Shown here: piece after piece, positions 25,886 to 34,725 of the stretch
How the letters are laid out: every line of letters starts with the position of its first letter
Numbering within the stretch: the stretch's first letter is position 1
Source: a bacterium 1XD8-76
GTDB lineage: Bacteria > Bacillota > Clostridia > Lachnospirales > Lachnospiraceae
Direction of reading: 5' to 3'
NCBI GenBank assembly: GCA_003611955.1
Contig: RAZE01000017.1
Span: 30,527-94,526 of the forward strand
Length of the DNA stretch: 64,000 nucleotides
Made by a program: the position numbers and the translations under genes
Notes under the pieces: generated by a model
The model's database searches: none
Seen by the model: only the letters and a program-made list of their open reading frames with translations
Told to the model about the DNA's origin: nothing

Positions 25886-26708
25886 GAAAAAGAATAAATC
25901 TGCGATTCAGCGAAGACTGATCCCCACTTATATTTTCCTGATTATTGTATCATTTATCTCCGTATTTCCCCTGTACTGGATGATATCTGCGGCGACAAAT
26001 ACATCCACGGATGTATCCAGGGGAAGGATTCTGCCGGGGGGCTATCTGGCAACGAACTTCAAAAATCTTCTGGCTCAGCAGCCGCTGTGGAGAGCGCTCG
26101 GAAATTCGTTCCTCTATGCGATATTGACCACGGTAGTGTGCCTGTTTATCTGTTCTATCGCTGGGTATGGCTTTGAGGTTTATCATGACAAGGCAAAGGA
26201 TAAGCTGTTTTCCATCCTGTTGCTTGCTATGATGGTTCCGCAGGTGGCGACGATGATTCCGCTGTTCCAGATGTTTTCCAAGGCAAAACTTTTGAATTCG
26301 GCAGTCGGTTTTATCCTGCCGATGATCTCAACCCCCTTTATGATCATGATGTTCCGGCAGAATGCCAGGGCGTTCCCCGTAGACATCATAGAGGCGGCGC
26401 GTATCGACGGATTGAATGAAGTGCAGATATTTTTCCGCATGTTCTTCCCTACGATGCGTTCCACTTATGCGGCGGCGGGCGTTATTGCCTTTATGAATGC
26501 ATGGAATGCGTATCTGTGGCCGAAAGTTATTATGACCGATAACAATTCCATTACAATGCCCATGCTGATCGCGAATCTGATCACCGGATATGTGACGGAC
26601 TATGGAATGCTTATGTGCGGCGTATTATTCTGCTCCATTCCTACGATGGTTGTGTTCTTTGTCCTGCAGAAACAGTTTGCGGAAGGTATCACGGGGGCAG
26701 TGAAATAA
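25878..26708 (+). CDS. Sugar ABC transporter permease 2 (MalG/UgpE type)
   Basis: The 276-residue partner permease begins with a helix IPTYIFLIIVSFISVFPLYW. Its EAA loop is EAARIDGLNEVQIFFRMFFP. GTG 25878 is chosen over GTG 25869 because AGGTGAT precedes it at a usable distance. No ATP-binding gene follows; CUT1 importers in Firmicutes often use a shared MsmX/MsmK-type ATPase encoded elsewhere, which is probably the case here. A large terminator ends the transporter transcript. Confidence 0.93.
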   Translation: MTEKKNKSAIQRRLIPTYIFLIIVSFISVFPLYWMISAATNTSTDVSRGRILPGGYLATNFKNLLAQQPLWRALGNSFLYAILTTVVCLFICSIAGYGFEVYHDKAKDKLFSILLLAMMVPQVATMIPLFQMFSKAKLLNSAVGFILPMISTPFMIMMFRQNARAFPVDIIEAARIDGLNEVQIFFRMFFPTMRSTYAAAGVIAFMNAWNAYLWPKVIMTDNNSITMPMLIANLITGYVTDYGMLMCGVLFCSIPTMVVFFVLQKQFAEGITGAVK

Positions 26709-26739
26709 ATTATATAGTAACAAGATATTGAAAAGATTT

Positions 26740-26800
26740 CCGATACCAGGTTTTGCCTTGCGGACAGCGAGTCAGGCAGTGATGGTATCGGAGATTTTTT
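26740..26800 (+). terminator. Intrinsic terminator after the importer genes
   Basis: Outer arms CCGATACCA (26740-26748) and TGGTATCGG (26783-26791) enclose a further TTGCCT/AGGCA pairing, followed by AGATTTTTT. Confidence 0.8.
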
Positions 26801-26882
26801 CAGTGGTATTTGTTTCCGGGCGCACGGGGGACAGAAATTCATCCGCTATAAATATGTGAGTGTGCGCAGAAAGAGGATGTAG

Positions 26883-29800
26883 ATGGCAAAATTTTCTGTT
26901 GAAAAATTCAGGTATGATATGGTGAAGGATCCCACTTGTTTTGCGGTAAACCGGGAGAGAGCCCATGCGGATCATCTTCCGTGCAAAAGCGTGGAGGAGG
27001 CGCTTGCGGAGAAGAGCAGCTTCAGGCTGTCGCTGAACGGCGTCTGGAAATTTCACTATGCGAAAAATTATAAGAGCGTGATCCCCGGATTTGAGAAGCC
27101 GGATTATGACTGTGAGGACTGGGACGATATCCGTGTGCCCGCCCATATCCAGATGGAGGGGTATGATGCTCCCCAGTATGCGAACACGCAGTATCCCTGG
27201 GACGGCAGGGAGGACATTGTCCCGGGGCAGGTGCCGGAGCGGTTCAATCCGGTGGCGAGTTATGTGAAATATTTCGAGGTTCCCGAAAATTTTGACAGGG
27301 AGAGAGTCTATATATCTTTTCAGGGGGCGGAGAGCGGTCTGGCGCTCTGGTTAAACGGTCAGTTCGTGGGCTACAGCGAGGACAGTTTTACACCGGCGGA
27401 ATTTTTCCTGAGTCCCTATCTGAAGGAGGGGAAGAACAAGCTGGCGGCCCAGGTCTTTAAGTGGACGGCGGGGAGTTGGTGCGAGGATCAGGATTTTTAC
27501 CGTTTTTCGGGCATCTTCCGGGAGGTCTATCTGTATACGACGCCGAAGGTTCACGTGCGTGATCTGAAGGTGGAGACTCTGCTCTCCGACGACTATGGGG
27601 AGGGAACGCTTCTTGTGACGCTCGATATCGCGGACAGAGCGGGACACGTCAGCTTTTCGCTCTACCGGCCCGGAGGGGGATTCGGGAGAGAGGGGCTGGA
27701 CGATGATCTGTGCGTGCTGGTGAAAAAGGATGTCTTGGCGATGGGGGAGAGGCGGTATGCGCTCTGCGTCAGGGAGCCGAAACTCTGGAGTGCGGAGGTG
27801 CCGGATCTGTACAGGCTTCTGATCCAGGTCTACGACGAAAATCTGGCATTGCAGGAGGTGATCCTGCAGGATATCGGCTTCCGGCGTTTTGAGATCCGGG
27901 ACAGCATCATGTATTTGAACGGAAAGCGGATCGTGTTCAAGGGGGTGAACCGGCATGAATTTTGCAGTGAAAGCGGAAGGGTGGTCTCGGATGAGGATAC
28001 GCTGACGGACATTGTGACCATGAAAAGACATAATATCAACGCGGTGCGCACCAGCCACTACCCCAACAGTTCCACGCTCTATAAACTCTGTGACAGATAC
28101 GGGCTCTATATGATCGCGGAAAACAATCTGGAAACCCATGGAAGCTGGGATCCGATCCTGAAGGGACAGGCCGGGCAGGATTCGGCGCTGCCCGGAGATA
28201 AGCCGGAATGGCTTGCCAATATGCTGGACCGGGTGGTATCCTGTTACCAGAGGGATAAAAACCATCCGTCGATTCTGATCTGGTCCTGCGGGAATGAATC
28301 TTACGGCGGCAGGGTGATCTATGAGATGGCGCAGAAATTCCGCGAGCTGGACGATAAACGTCCGGTTCATTACGAGGGGGTCTACAATGACAGGAGATAT
28401 AATGAATCCTCCGACATGGAGAGCCGGATGTACGCTACGGCGGAGGAGATCAGGGATTTCCTCTCGACGCACAGGGATAAGCCCTTTATCTGCTGCGAGT
28501 ATACTCACGCCATGGGAAATTCCTGCGGCGGGATGGAAAAGTATACGGATCTGACGGAGGAGGAGCCTCTGTACCAGGGCGGTTTTATCTGGGACTATAT
28601 CGACCAGTCCATCGCCAGAAAGGACAGGTACGGAGAGACTTTTCAGGCTTACGGCGGGGATTTCGGAGAGCGTCCGACAGACTTTGAGTTCAGCGGCAAC
28701 GGCATCGTGTACGGTGGGGACAGAAAGCCTTCGCCGAAGATGCAGTATATAAAATATAATTATCAGAATATCACTGTGTCGATTGACGCGGAGGGGGGAA
28801 CCTTTGCGGTGAAAAACAGGCACCTCTTTGTAGACACGGATGAGTTTGACTGTGTGATCCGGCTTTCCCGGAACGGAAAGGTCGTCTCGGAGGAGACGCG
28901 CAGGGTATCCGTGGAGCCTCTGGGGGAAGGGACATTCCTTCTGCCGGCGGAATTCGCGGGACGCAGAGAAAAACCCGGCGTCTACAGTGTGGTTGTGTCC
29001 TTCTGTCTGAGGAAGGATCTTCTCTGGGCGAAGGCCGGTCATGAGACGGCATTCGGGGAGGCCATTTTCCGGGTGGAGGAGAACCTGCGGGAGGCAGGCG
29101 CGGGCATTCCGGCATATGGGACCGGGCGGAGACTCTGTGTGAAAAAGCCCTTTGCGGTGGTGCGCGGATACAACAATATCGGCGTCCGCGGGGAAGAGTT
29201 TGAAGCGCTGTTTTCCACCCTGTACGGGGGACTTGTCTCCTATCGCTATGCGGGAAAGGAGCTGCTCGTACAGGCGCCAAAGCCCAATTTTTGGCGGCCT
29301 ATGACGGACAATGACAGAGGATGCCTGATGGCGGAGCGCTATGGTCAGTGGAAGATCGCCAGCATGTATCTGACTTACAAGGAGGAGGTCCCCTGCCCGT
29401 GGAAGCATCTGTACGGCAGTATCCTCCCCCAGGTGGAGGAGCGGGAGGACTGTGTGGCGATCACCTACACCTACCGGATGCCGACCGCGCCGAAGAGCAG
29501 CTGTCAGCTTGCCTACGAGGTCTATGGGGACGGGACGGTGAGGACGACGCTGTCTTACGATCCGGTGCCGGGATTGGGAGATATGCCGGAGTTCGGGGTG
29601 TTGTTTAAGCTGGACGCGGATTATGACACCGTGAGGTGGTTCGGCCTGGGGCCGGAGGAGACCTACGCGGATAAACAGCGCGGCGCAAAACTCGGCATCT
29701 ATGAAAACCGGGTGGAGGACAATATGGCGAAGTATCTCATCCCTCAGGAGTGCGGCAATAAGATGGGTGTCTGCTCGGCGTCCGTGACGGACGAAAGGGG

Positions 29801-30041
29801 CAGAGGACTTCTGTTCGCGGGGGACAATATGAATTTTTCCGCGCTGCCCTACACGCCCCATGAGATCGACAATGCGTCCCATTCCTATGAACTGCCCAGG
29901 CGTCACTGCACGGTGGTCCGGGCGGCTAAGGGACAGATGGGAGTGGGCGGAGACGACAGCTGGGGAGCATGGCCGTTGCCTGAGACGCTGCTCGATGTGA
30001 GCGGAAAGCTGGAGTTTACTTTCTGCTTCAGAGGGATTTGA
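26883..30041 (+). CDS. lacZ: GH2 beta-galactosidase (LacZ type)
   Basis: The full-length 1052-residue GH2 enzyme has a sugar-binding jelly roll (NGVWKFHYAKNYKSV, QGAESGLALWLNGQFVGYSED), an immunoglobulin-like domain, a TIM barrel (GVNRHEFCSESG, RTSHYPNSS, ENNLETHG), and the C-terminal beta-galactosidase small-chain domain (WRPMTDNDRGC, FGLGPEETYADK). The acid/base Glu is about residue 472 (WSCGNES) and the nucleophile about 539 (CCEYTHAMGNS). It has no signal peptide. It stands after the importer terminator and before GH112, giving the locus two intracellular beta-galactosidases of different families, probably for different linkages. Confidence 0.96.
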   Translation: MAKFSVEKFRYDMVKDPTCFAVNRERAHADHLPCKSVEEALAEKSSFRLSLNGVWKFHYAKNYKSVIPGFEKPDYDCEDWDDIRVPAHIQMEGYDAPQYANTQYPWDGREDIVPGQVPERFNPVASYVKYFEVPENFDRERVYISFQGAESGLALWLNGQFVGYSEDSFTPAEFFLSPYLKEGKNKLAAQVFKWTAGSWCEDQDFYRFSGIFREVYLYTTPKVHVRDLKVETLLSDDYGEGTLLVTLDIADRAGHVSFSLYRPGGGFGREGLDDDLCVLVKKDVLAMGERRYALCVREPKLWSAEVPDLYRLLIQVYDENLALQEVILQDIGFRRFEIRDSIMYLNGKRIVFKGVNRHEFCSESGRVVSDEDTLTDIVTMKRHNINAVRTSHYPNSSTLYKLCDRYGLYMIAENNLETHGSWDPILKGQAGQDSALPGDKPEWLANMLDRVVSCYQRDKNHPSILIWSCGNESYGGRVIYEMAQKFRELDDKRPVHYEGVYNDRRYNESSDMESRMYATAEEIRDFLSTHRDKPFICCEYTHAMGNSCGGMEKYTDLTEEEPLYQGGFIWDYIDQSIARKDRYGETFQAYGGDFGERPTDFEFSGNGIVYGGDRKPSPKMQYIKYNYQNITVSIDAEGGTFAVKNRHLFVDTDEFDCVIRLSRNGKVVSEETRRVSVEPLGEGTFLLPAEFAGRREKPGVYSVVVSFCLRKDLLWAKAGHETAFGEAIFRVEENLREAGAGIPAYGTGRRLCVKKPFAVVRGYNNIGVRGEEFEALFSTLYGGLVSYRYAGKELLVQAPKPNFWRPMTDNDRGCLMAERYGQWKIASMYLTYKEEVPCPWKHLYGSILPQVEEREDCVAITYTYRMPTAPKSSCQLAYEVYGDGTVRTTLSYDPVPGLGDMPEFGVLFKLDADYDTVRWFGLGPEETYADKQRGAKLGIYENRVEDNMAKYLIPQECGNKMGVCSASVTDERGRGLLFAGDNMNFSALPYTPHEIDNASHSYELPRRHCTVVRAAKGQMGVGGDDSWGAWPLPETLLDVSGKLEFTFCFRGI

Positions 30042-30074
30042 GAGACAAAATGACAGGAAAAATGGGAGAAAGGT

Positions 30075-32258
30075 ATGATGAGTGAGATGACAGAAAAAAT
30101 GGAAAACAGGGGCCGGGTTACGATCCCTACAGATGTGGATGTAGTGCCGGAGACGCTTGAGCTTCTGGAACGCTGGGGGGCGGATGCCATCCGCGACTGC
30201 GATGGTACGGATTATCCGGAGGAGCTGAAAAAGGTGGATGCCAAAGTGTATTCTACCTATTACACGACCAGAAAGGACAATGAGTGGGCGAGAGCAAATC
30301 CGGACGAGATCCAGCAGTGCTACATTATGACGGGATTTTATATGGCCGGGGAGGAACCGCTGAAAATCCCGCTGATGAAGGGGATCAGCCGGGAACTTTT
30401 GCGGGCCAATACCAGGGATGATATCAAGCGATGGTGGGAAGTGATGGATCGCAGTGCGGGCTGTCCCGTATCCCCGGAAAACTGGGATTACAATGAAGAG
30501 GAAGGCTGTGTGGTTCTGCCGGAGCCGGCAGCCTGGCATGAGTATACGGTAAGCTTTCTGGCTTATCTGATCTGGGATCCGGTGCATATGTATAATGCGG
30601 TGATCAATGACTGGCAGGGGGTGGAACATCAGATCACGTTTGACGTGCGTCAGCCGAAGACACATGCCTATACGCTGACGCGTCTGCGCCGGTTTGTGGA
30701 GGAGCATCCCTATGTGGATGTGATCCGCTATACGACGTTTTTCCATCAGTTCACTCTGATCTTTGACGAACTGAAGCGGGAGAAATATGTGGACTGGTAC
30801 GGTTACTCGGCTTCGGTCTCCCCGTACATTCTGGAAAAGTTTGAGAGGGAGGTCGGATACACTTTCCGGCCGGAGTATATTATCGATCAGGGTTACTATA
30901 ATAATCAGTACCGTATTCCCAGCCGCGAGTACAAGGATTTCATGGCTTTTCAGCGCCGCGAGGTGGCGGCTCTGGTGCGGGAGATAACGGATCTCACCCA
31001 TGAGCTGGGAAAGGAAGCCATGATGTTTCTGGGGGATCACTGGATCGGAACGGAACCCTTTATGGAGGAGTTTCGGAGTACGGGGCTGGATGCGGTGGTT
31101 GGCTCCGTGGGCAACGGATCCACTCTGCGGCTGATCTCGGATATTCCCGGTGTGCGCTACACGGAAGGGCGCCTTCTGCCCTACTTCTTTCCGGATACGT
31201 TTCATGAGGGCGGAGATCCGGTGCGGGAGGCCAAGGAGAATTGGGTGACGGCCCGCCGGGCTATTCTGCGAAAACCCATCGATCGGATCGGTTACGGCGG
31301 CTATCTGAAGCTGGCCTGTCAGTTCCCGGAGTTTATCGATTATGTGGAAAGTGTCTGCAGAGAGTTTCGGGAGCTCTATGAGAATATTCGCGGCACGGAG
31401 GCCTTTTGCCAGAAGCGTGTGGCCGTGCTGAACTGCTGGGGGCGGATGCGCTCCTGGGGATGTCATATGGTACATCATGCGTTATATCAGAAGCAGAATT
31501 ACAGCTACGCCGGAGTGATAGAGAGTCTGTCGGGGGCGCCCTTTGATGTGGTCTTTCTGTCCTTTGACGATCTCCGGGAGAACCCGGAAGTTTTGGACGG
31601 AATCGACGTCATCTTCAATATCGGCGACGGCGATACCGCTCACACGGGCGGCGCGGTCTGGGAGGATGAGAAAGTGTCCTCCGCGATCCGGCGGTTTATC
31701 TATGAGGGCGGCGGCTTTATCGGCGTGGGAGAACCCTCGGGCCATCTCTGGCAGGGACGTTTTCTGCAGCTCGCGGCGGCCCTCGGAGTGGAGAAGGAAA
31801 CGGGATTCACGCTGGGATATGACAAGTATAACTGGCAGGAGAACAGAGAGCACTTTATATTGGAAGACTGCAGGGGAGAGATCGATTTCGGCGAAGGGAA
31901 GAAAAGCATCTATGCGCTGGAGGGAACGGAGATTTTAGTACAGCGCGACAAAGAGGTACAGATGGCTGTAAACGAGTACGGAAAGGGACGCACCGTCTAT
32001 ATTTCCGGCCTGCCTTACAGTTTCCGGAACAGCCGCGTTTTGTACAGGGCCGTGCTCTGGAGTTGCCACAGCGAGGGACAGCTCAGACAATGGTTTTCCG
32101 ATAACTGCAATGTGGATGTCCACGCCTATGTGAAGAATGGGAAGTACTGTGTGGTCAACAATACCTACGAACCGCAGAGCACCGTGGTATACAGAGGAGA
32201 CGGGGAAAGTTTTTCGCTGGAGCTGGAAGCGAATGAGATCAGATGGTACAGCATTTAA
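30075..32258 (+). CDS. GH112 galacto-N-biose/lacto-N-biose-type phosphorylase
   Basis: The 727-residue enzyme belongs to GH112, whose members cleave a beta-galactosyl bond with phosphate, giving galactose 1-phosphate. Family features include the N-terminal GRVTIPTDVDVVPETLELL, IRDCDGTDYPEELK, FFPDTFHEGGDP and the GEPSGHLWQG loop of the glutamine-amidotransferase-like domain. GH112 covers 1,3-beta-galactosyl-N-acetylhexosamine phosphorylase (GnpA/LnpA) and galactosyl-rhamnose phosphorylase. The adjacent N-acetylhexosamine 1-kinase-like gene favours the former. Length is normal for the family. It starts 34 bases after the GH2 gene; uridylyltransferase and epimerase genes of the classic lnp cluster are not in this window. 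Confidence 0.93.
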   Translation: MMSEMTEKMENRGRVTIPTDVDVVPETLELLERWGADAIRDCDGTDYPEELKKVDAKVYSTYYTTRKDNEWARANPDEIQQCYIMTGFYMAGEEPLKIPLMKGISRELLRANTRDDIKRWWEVMDRSAGCPVSPENWDYNEEEGCVVLPEPAAWHEYTVSFLAYLIWDPVHMYNAVINDWQGVEHQITFDVRQPKTHAYTLTRLRRFVEEHPYVDVIRYTTFFHQFTLIFDELKREKYVDWYGYSASVSPYILEKFEREVGYTFRPEYIIDQGYYNNQYRIPSREYKDFMAFQRREVAALVREITDLTHELGKEAMMFLGDHWIGTEPFMEEFRSTGLDAVVGSVGNGSTLRLISDIPGVRYTEGRLLPYFFPDTFHEGGDPVREAKENWVTARRAILRKPIDRIGYGGYLKLACQFPEFIDYVESVCREFRELYENIRGTEAFCQKRVAVLNCWGRMRSWGCHMVHHALYQKQNYSYAGVIESLSGAPFDVVFLSFDDLRENPEVLDGIDVIFNIGDGDTAHTGGAVWEDEKVSSAIRRFIYEGGGFIGVGEPSGHLWQGRFLQLAAALGVEKETGFTLGYDKYNWQENREHFILEDCRGEIDFGEGKKSIYALEGTEILVQRDKEVQMAVNEYGKGRTVYISGLPYSFRNSRVLYRAVLWSCHSEGQLRQWFSDNCNVDVHAYVKNGKYCVVNNTYEPQSTVVYRGDGESFSLELEANEIRWYSI

Positions 32259-32281
32259 AAATACGGATGGAGGAAAAGGTT

Positions 32282-33388
32282 ATGGTCAGAGAAGACGATA
32301 GGATCATGCGGATCGCGGAGCAGTTTGAGGTGGAGGGGACGGTGGAGAGCGCCGTGCCCCACGGCAGCGGACATATCAACGACACGTATCTGCTGGTGTG
32401 CAGAGATGATAATGAGTATAAAAAATATACTATACAGAGAGTCAACCATGAGGTGTTCAAAAAGCCCTGGGAGCTGATGGAGAATGTGGTCAGGATAACG
32501 GAGTTTCTGCAAAAAAAGATTGCGGAGGCGGGCGGAGATGCGGAGCGGGAGACGCTGCATGTGATCCGGACGAAGGACGGGGCTTCCTACTGCAGATGGG
32601 AGGACGGCACTTACTGGAGAATGTATGATTTCATCGACGGGGCGACCAGTTACGATGAGGTGAAGGAGCCGAAGGATTTCTATGAGAGCGCGGTGGCCTT
32701 CGGGCATTTTCAGAAGCTTCTCTCGGATTATCCGGCGGGGACGCTCTATGAGACCATTCCCAATTTCCACAATACGATTGACCGTGTGAAGAACTTCAAG
32801 AAGGTGCTTGAGGAGGACGCGGCGCACCGGGCGATGAAGGTGCAGGAGGAGATCCGGTTTGTGCTGGACAGGGAGAGCGACTGCCGTGTGCTCTGCGATA
32901 TGCTGTCCTCGGGCGAGCTTCCGCTGCGGGTGACGCACAACGATACCAAGCTGAACAACATCATGATAGACGACGAGACGGGGAAAGGGATCTGCGTTAT
33001 CGACCTCGACACGGTCATGCCGGGTTCCGCCCTCTACGACTACGGGGATTCTATCCGCTTTGGCGCAAGCACCGGCGCGGAGGACGAGACAGATCTGTCG
33101 AAGATATCCTGTGACGTGGAATTGTTTTCTTTATACACGAAAGGATTTATAGAAGGGTGTGAGGGTTCTCTGACAGAACAGGAGATACGCATGCTGCCCA
33201 TGGGTGCGAAAGTGATTACGCTGGAACAGGGAATTCGTTTCCTGACCGATTATCTGGAGGGGGATGGCTACTATAAGATCCACCGCCCGGAGCATAACCT
33301 TGACCGCTGCAGGACGCAGTTTAAGCTGGTGAAGGATATGGAGGAGAAGTGGGATATCCTGCAGGGGATCGTGGAGGGGTATCTGTAG
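32282..33388 (+). CDS. Probable N-acetylhexosamine 1-kinase (phosphotransferase family)
   Basis: This 368-residue protein has the aminoglycoside-phosphotransferase fold, with the catalytic loop RVTHNDTKLNNIMID and metal site CVIDLDTVMPG. It resembles NahK/LnpB, which phosphorylates GlcNAc or GalNAc at C1 after phosphorolysis of lacto-/galacto-N-biose. ATG 32282 is chosen because GGAGG lies eight bases before it; the upstream ATG 32243 overlaps the GH112 gene. It sits directly after GH112, the order expected for this pathway. The name is inferred from fold plus context. Confidence 0.85.
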   Translation: MVREDDRIMRIAEQFEVEGTVESAVPHGSGHINDTYLLVCRDDNEYKKYTIQRVNHEVFKKPWELMENVVRITEFLQKKIAEAGGDAERETLHVIRTKDGASYCRWEDGTYWRMYDFIDGATSYDEVKEPKDFYESAVAFGHFQKLLSDYPAGTLYETIPNFHNTIDRVKNFKKVLEEDAAHRAMKVQEEIRFVLDRESDCRVLCDMLSSGELPLRVTHNDTKLNNIMIDDETGKGICVIDLDTVMPGSALYDYGDSIRFGASTGAEDETDLSKISCDVELFSLYTKGFIEGCEGSLTEQEIRMLPMGAKVITLEQGIRFLTDYLEGDGYYKIHRPEHNLDRCRTQFKLVKDMEEKWDILQGIVEGYL

Positions 33389-33400
33389 AAGCATTTTTTC

Positions 33401-33429
33401 TTGCATATACACGATATTCATGGTACAAT
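33401..33429 (+). promoter_or_regulatory. Promoter for the homoserine/aspartate operon
   Basis: TTGCAT (33401-33406), exact 17-base spacer ending TGG, TACAAT (33424-33429). It separates the threonine-pathway genes from the galactoside locus. Confidence 0.65.
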
Positions 33430-33488
33430 AATTCGCGGCAAAACGGTGATATTTTCGACAGATACAGAGAAAGGCATGGTCATTCATT

Positions 33489-34703
33489 ATGATAGAAGCG
33501 GCAATATACGGATACGGGAACATCGGCAGCGGTGTGGCGGAAGTGATCGAAAAAAACCAGGACAGGATCGAGAAGGCGGCAGGCCAGGGAGTACATGTGA
33601 AGTATGTGCTGGATCTGCGGGAATTCGAGGGCGATCCGGTGCAGGAGAAACTGGTGCACGATGTGGACGTCATTGTGAACGATCCGGAGGTGAAGATCAT
33701 CTGCGAGACCATGGGCGGAAATGAGCCCGCCTACACATTTACAAAGAAAGCGCTCATGGCGGGAAAGAGCGTCTGCACGTCCAACAAGGAGCTGGTGGCG
33801 AACCACGGCGCGGAGTTGATAAAGATCGCGGAGGAACACCGGTGCAACTATTTCTTTGAGGCCAGCGTGGGCGGCGGCATTCCGATCATCCGGACGTTGA
33901 ACAGTGCGCTGAAGCAGGAAAACATTTTAAGCATCAGCGGTATCGTGAACGGGACGACCAACTATATTCTGACAAAGATGGAGAAAGACGGAGCGGCTTT
34001 TGACGAAGTGCTGAGGGAGGCCCAGGAGAAAGGGTTTGCGGAGAGAAACCCGGAGGCGGACGTGGAAGGGTACGACGCCTGCCGGAAGATTGCTATCCTG
34101 TCGTCTCTGATGAGCGGAAAAACCGTGGATTATAAGGACATCTATACGGAGGGCATCACGAAGCTGACGACAACGGATTTTCTCTACGCGGAAAAGATGG
34201 AGATGACGGTAAAGCTTCTCGCCATGAGCAGGCAAACGCAGGAGGGATATCTCACCATGGTGACGCCGATGCTGATCGGACCGGAAAATCCTCTCTGCAG
34301 TGTGAACGGTGTTTTCAACGCGATCTCGGTGAAGGGAAATATGCTGGGAGATTCCATGTACTACGGCAGAGGGGCGGGAAAGCTCCCCACAGCCAGTGCG
34401 GTCGTGGCTGACGTGGTGGAAGCGGCGCGCTTTATGGGAACGCATCTGCCCATCGACTGGAGTGAGGAGAAGGCGGTGTTAGCTAAGATGCCTTTGTCGA
34501 GGAGGCGCTTCTTTGTGCGGCTTGACAGAAATAAAGTGCCGGAGGCGAGAGCGGCGGCGGAGTTTGGCAACGGCAGAGTGGTGTTTTTGGAGCAGTGCCC
34601 CGATGAGTACGGGTATATCACGCCGGTGATGAGCGAGGGAGAATTTGCGGAGAAGTTTGAAAAGCTGGATGGTGCGATCACCAGGATCCGTATGGAGGAA
34701 TGA
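33489..34703 (+). CDS. hom: Homoserine dehydrogenase
   Basis: This 404-residue enzyme reduces aspartate semialdehyde to homoserine for threonine and methionine synthesis. It has an N-terminal NAD(P) fold (AIYGYGNIGSGVAEVIEKN), the conserved ANKELVANHG, the catalytic region FFEASVGGGIPIIRTL, GIVNGTTNYIL and EGYDACRKIAILSSL. There is a short C-terminal extension, but the full ACT domain of longer Hom proteins is not obvious. It is followed closely by the phosphoglycerate-mutase-like gene and lysC. Confidence 0.95.
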   Translation: MIEAAIYGYGNIGSGVAEVIEKNQDRIEKAAGQGVHVKYVLDLREFEGDPVQEKLVHDVDVIVNDPEVKIICETMGGNEPAYTFTKKALMAGKSVCTSNKELVANHGAELIKIAEEHRCNYFFEASVGGGIPIIRTLNSALKQENILSISGIVNGTTNYILTKMEKDGAAFDEVLREAQEKGFAERNPEADVEGYDACRKIAILSSLMSGKTVDYKDIYTEGITKLTTTDFLYAEKMEMTVKLLAMSRQTQEGYLTMVTPMLIGPENPLCSVNGVFNAISVKGNMLGDSMYYGRGAGKLPTASAVVADVVEAARFMGTHLPIDWSEEKAVLAKMPLSRRRFFVRLDRNKVPEARAAAEFGNGRVVFLEQCPDEYGYITPVMSEGEFAEKFEKLDGAITRIRMEE

Positions 34704-34725
34704 CAGAAGGAGGTCTGTGGCTTCA

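Noticed and set aside
27351..31478. A 1375-codon open frame on the minus strand across the GH2 and GH112 genes
   Set aside because: It is the antisense shadow of two clearly conserved enzymes. Its translation is low-complexity (His/Arg/Leu/Ile-rich) with no recognisable domain or ribosome site.
33389..33488. Possible T-box or threonine attenuator before hom
   Set aside because: The leader after the promoter is about 50 bases, with no Thr-rich leader peptide, T-box motif or terminator hairpin.
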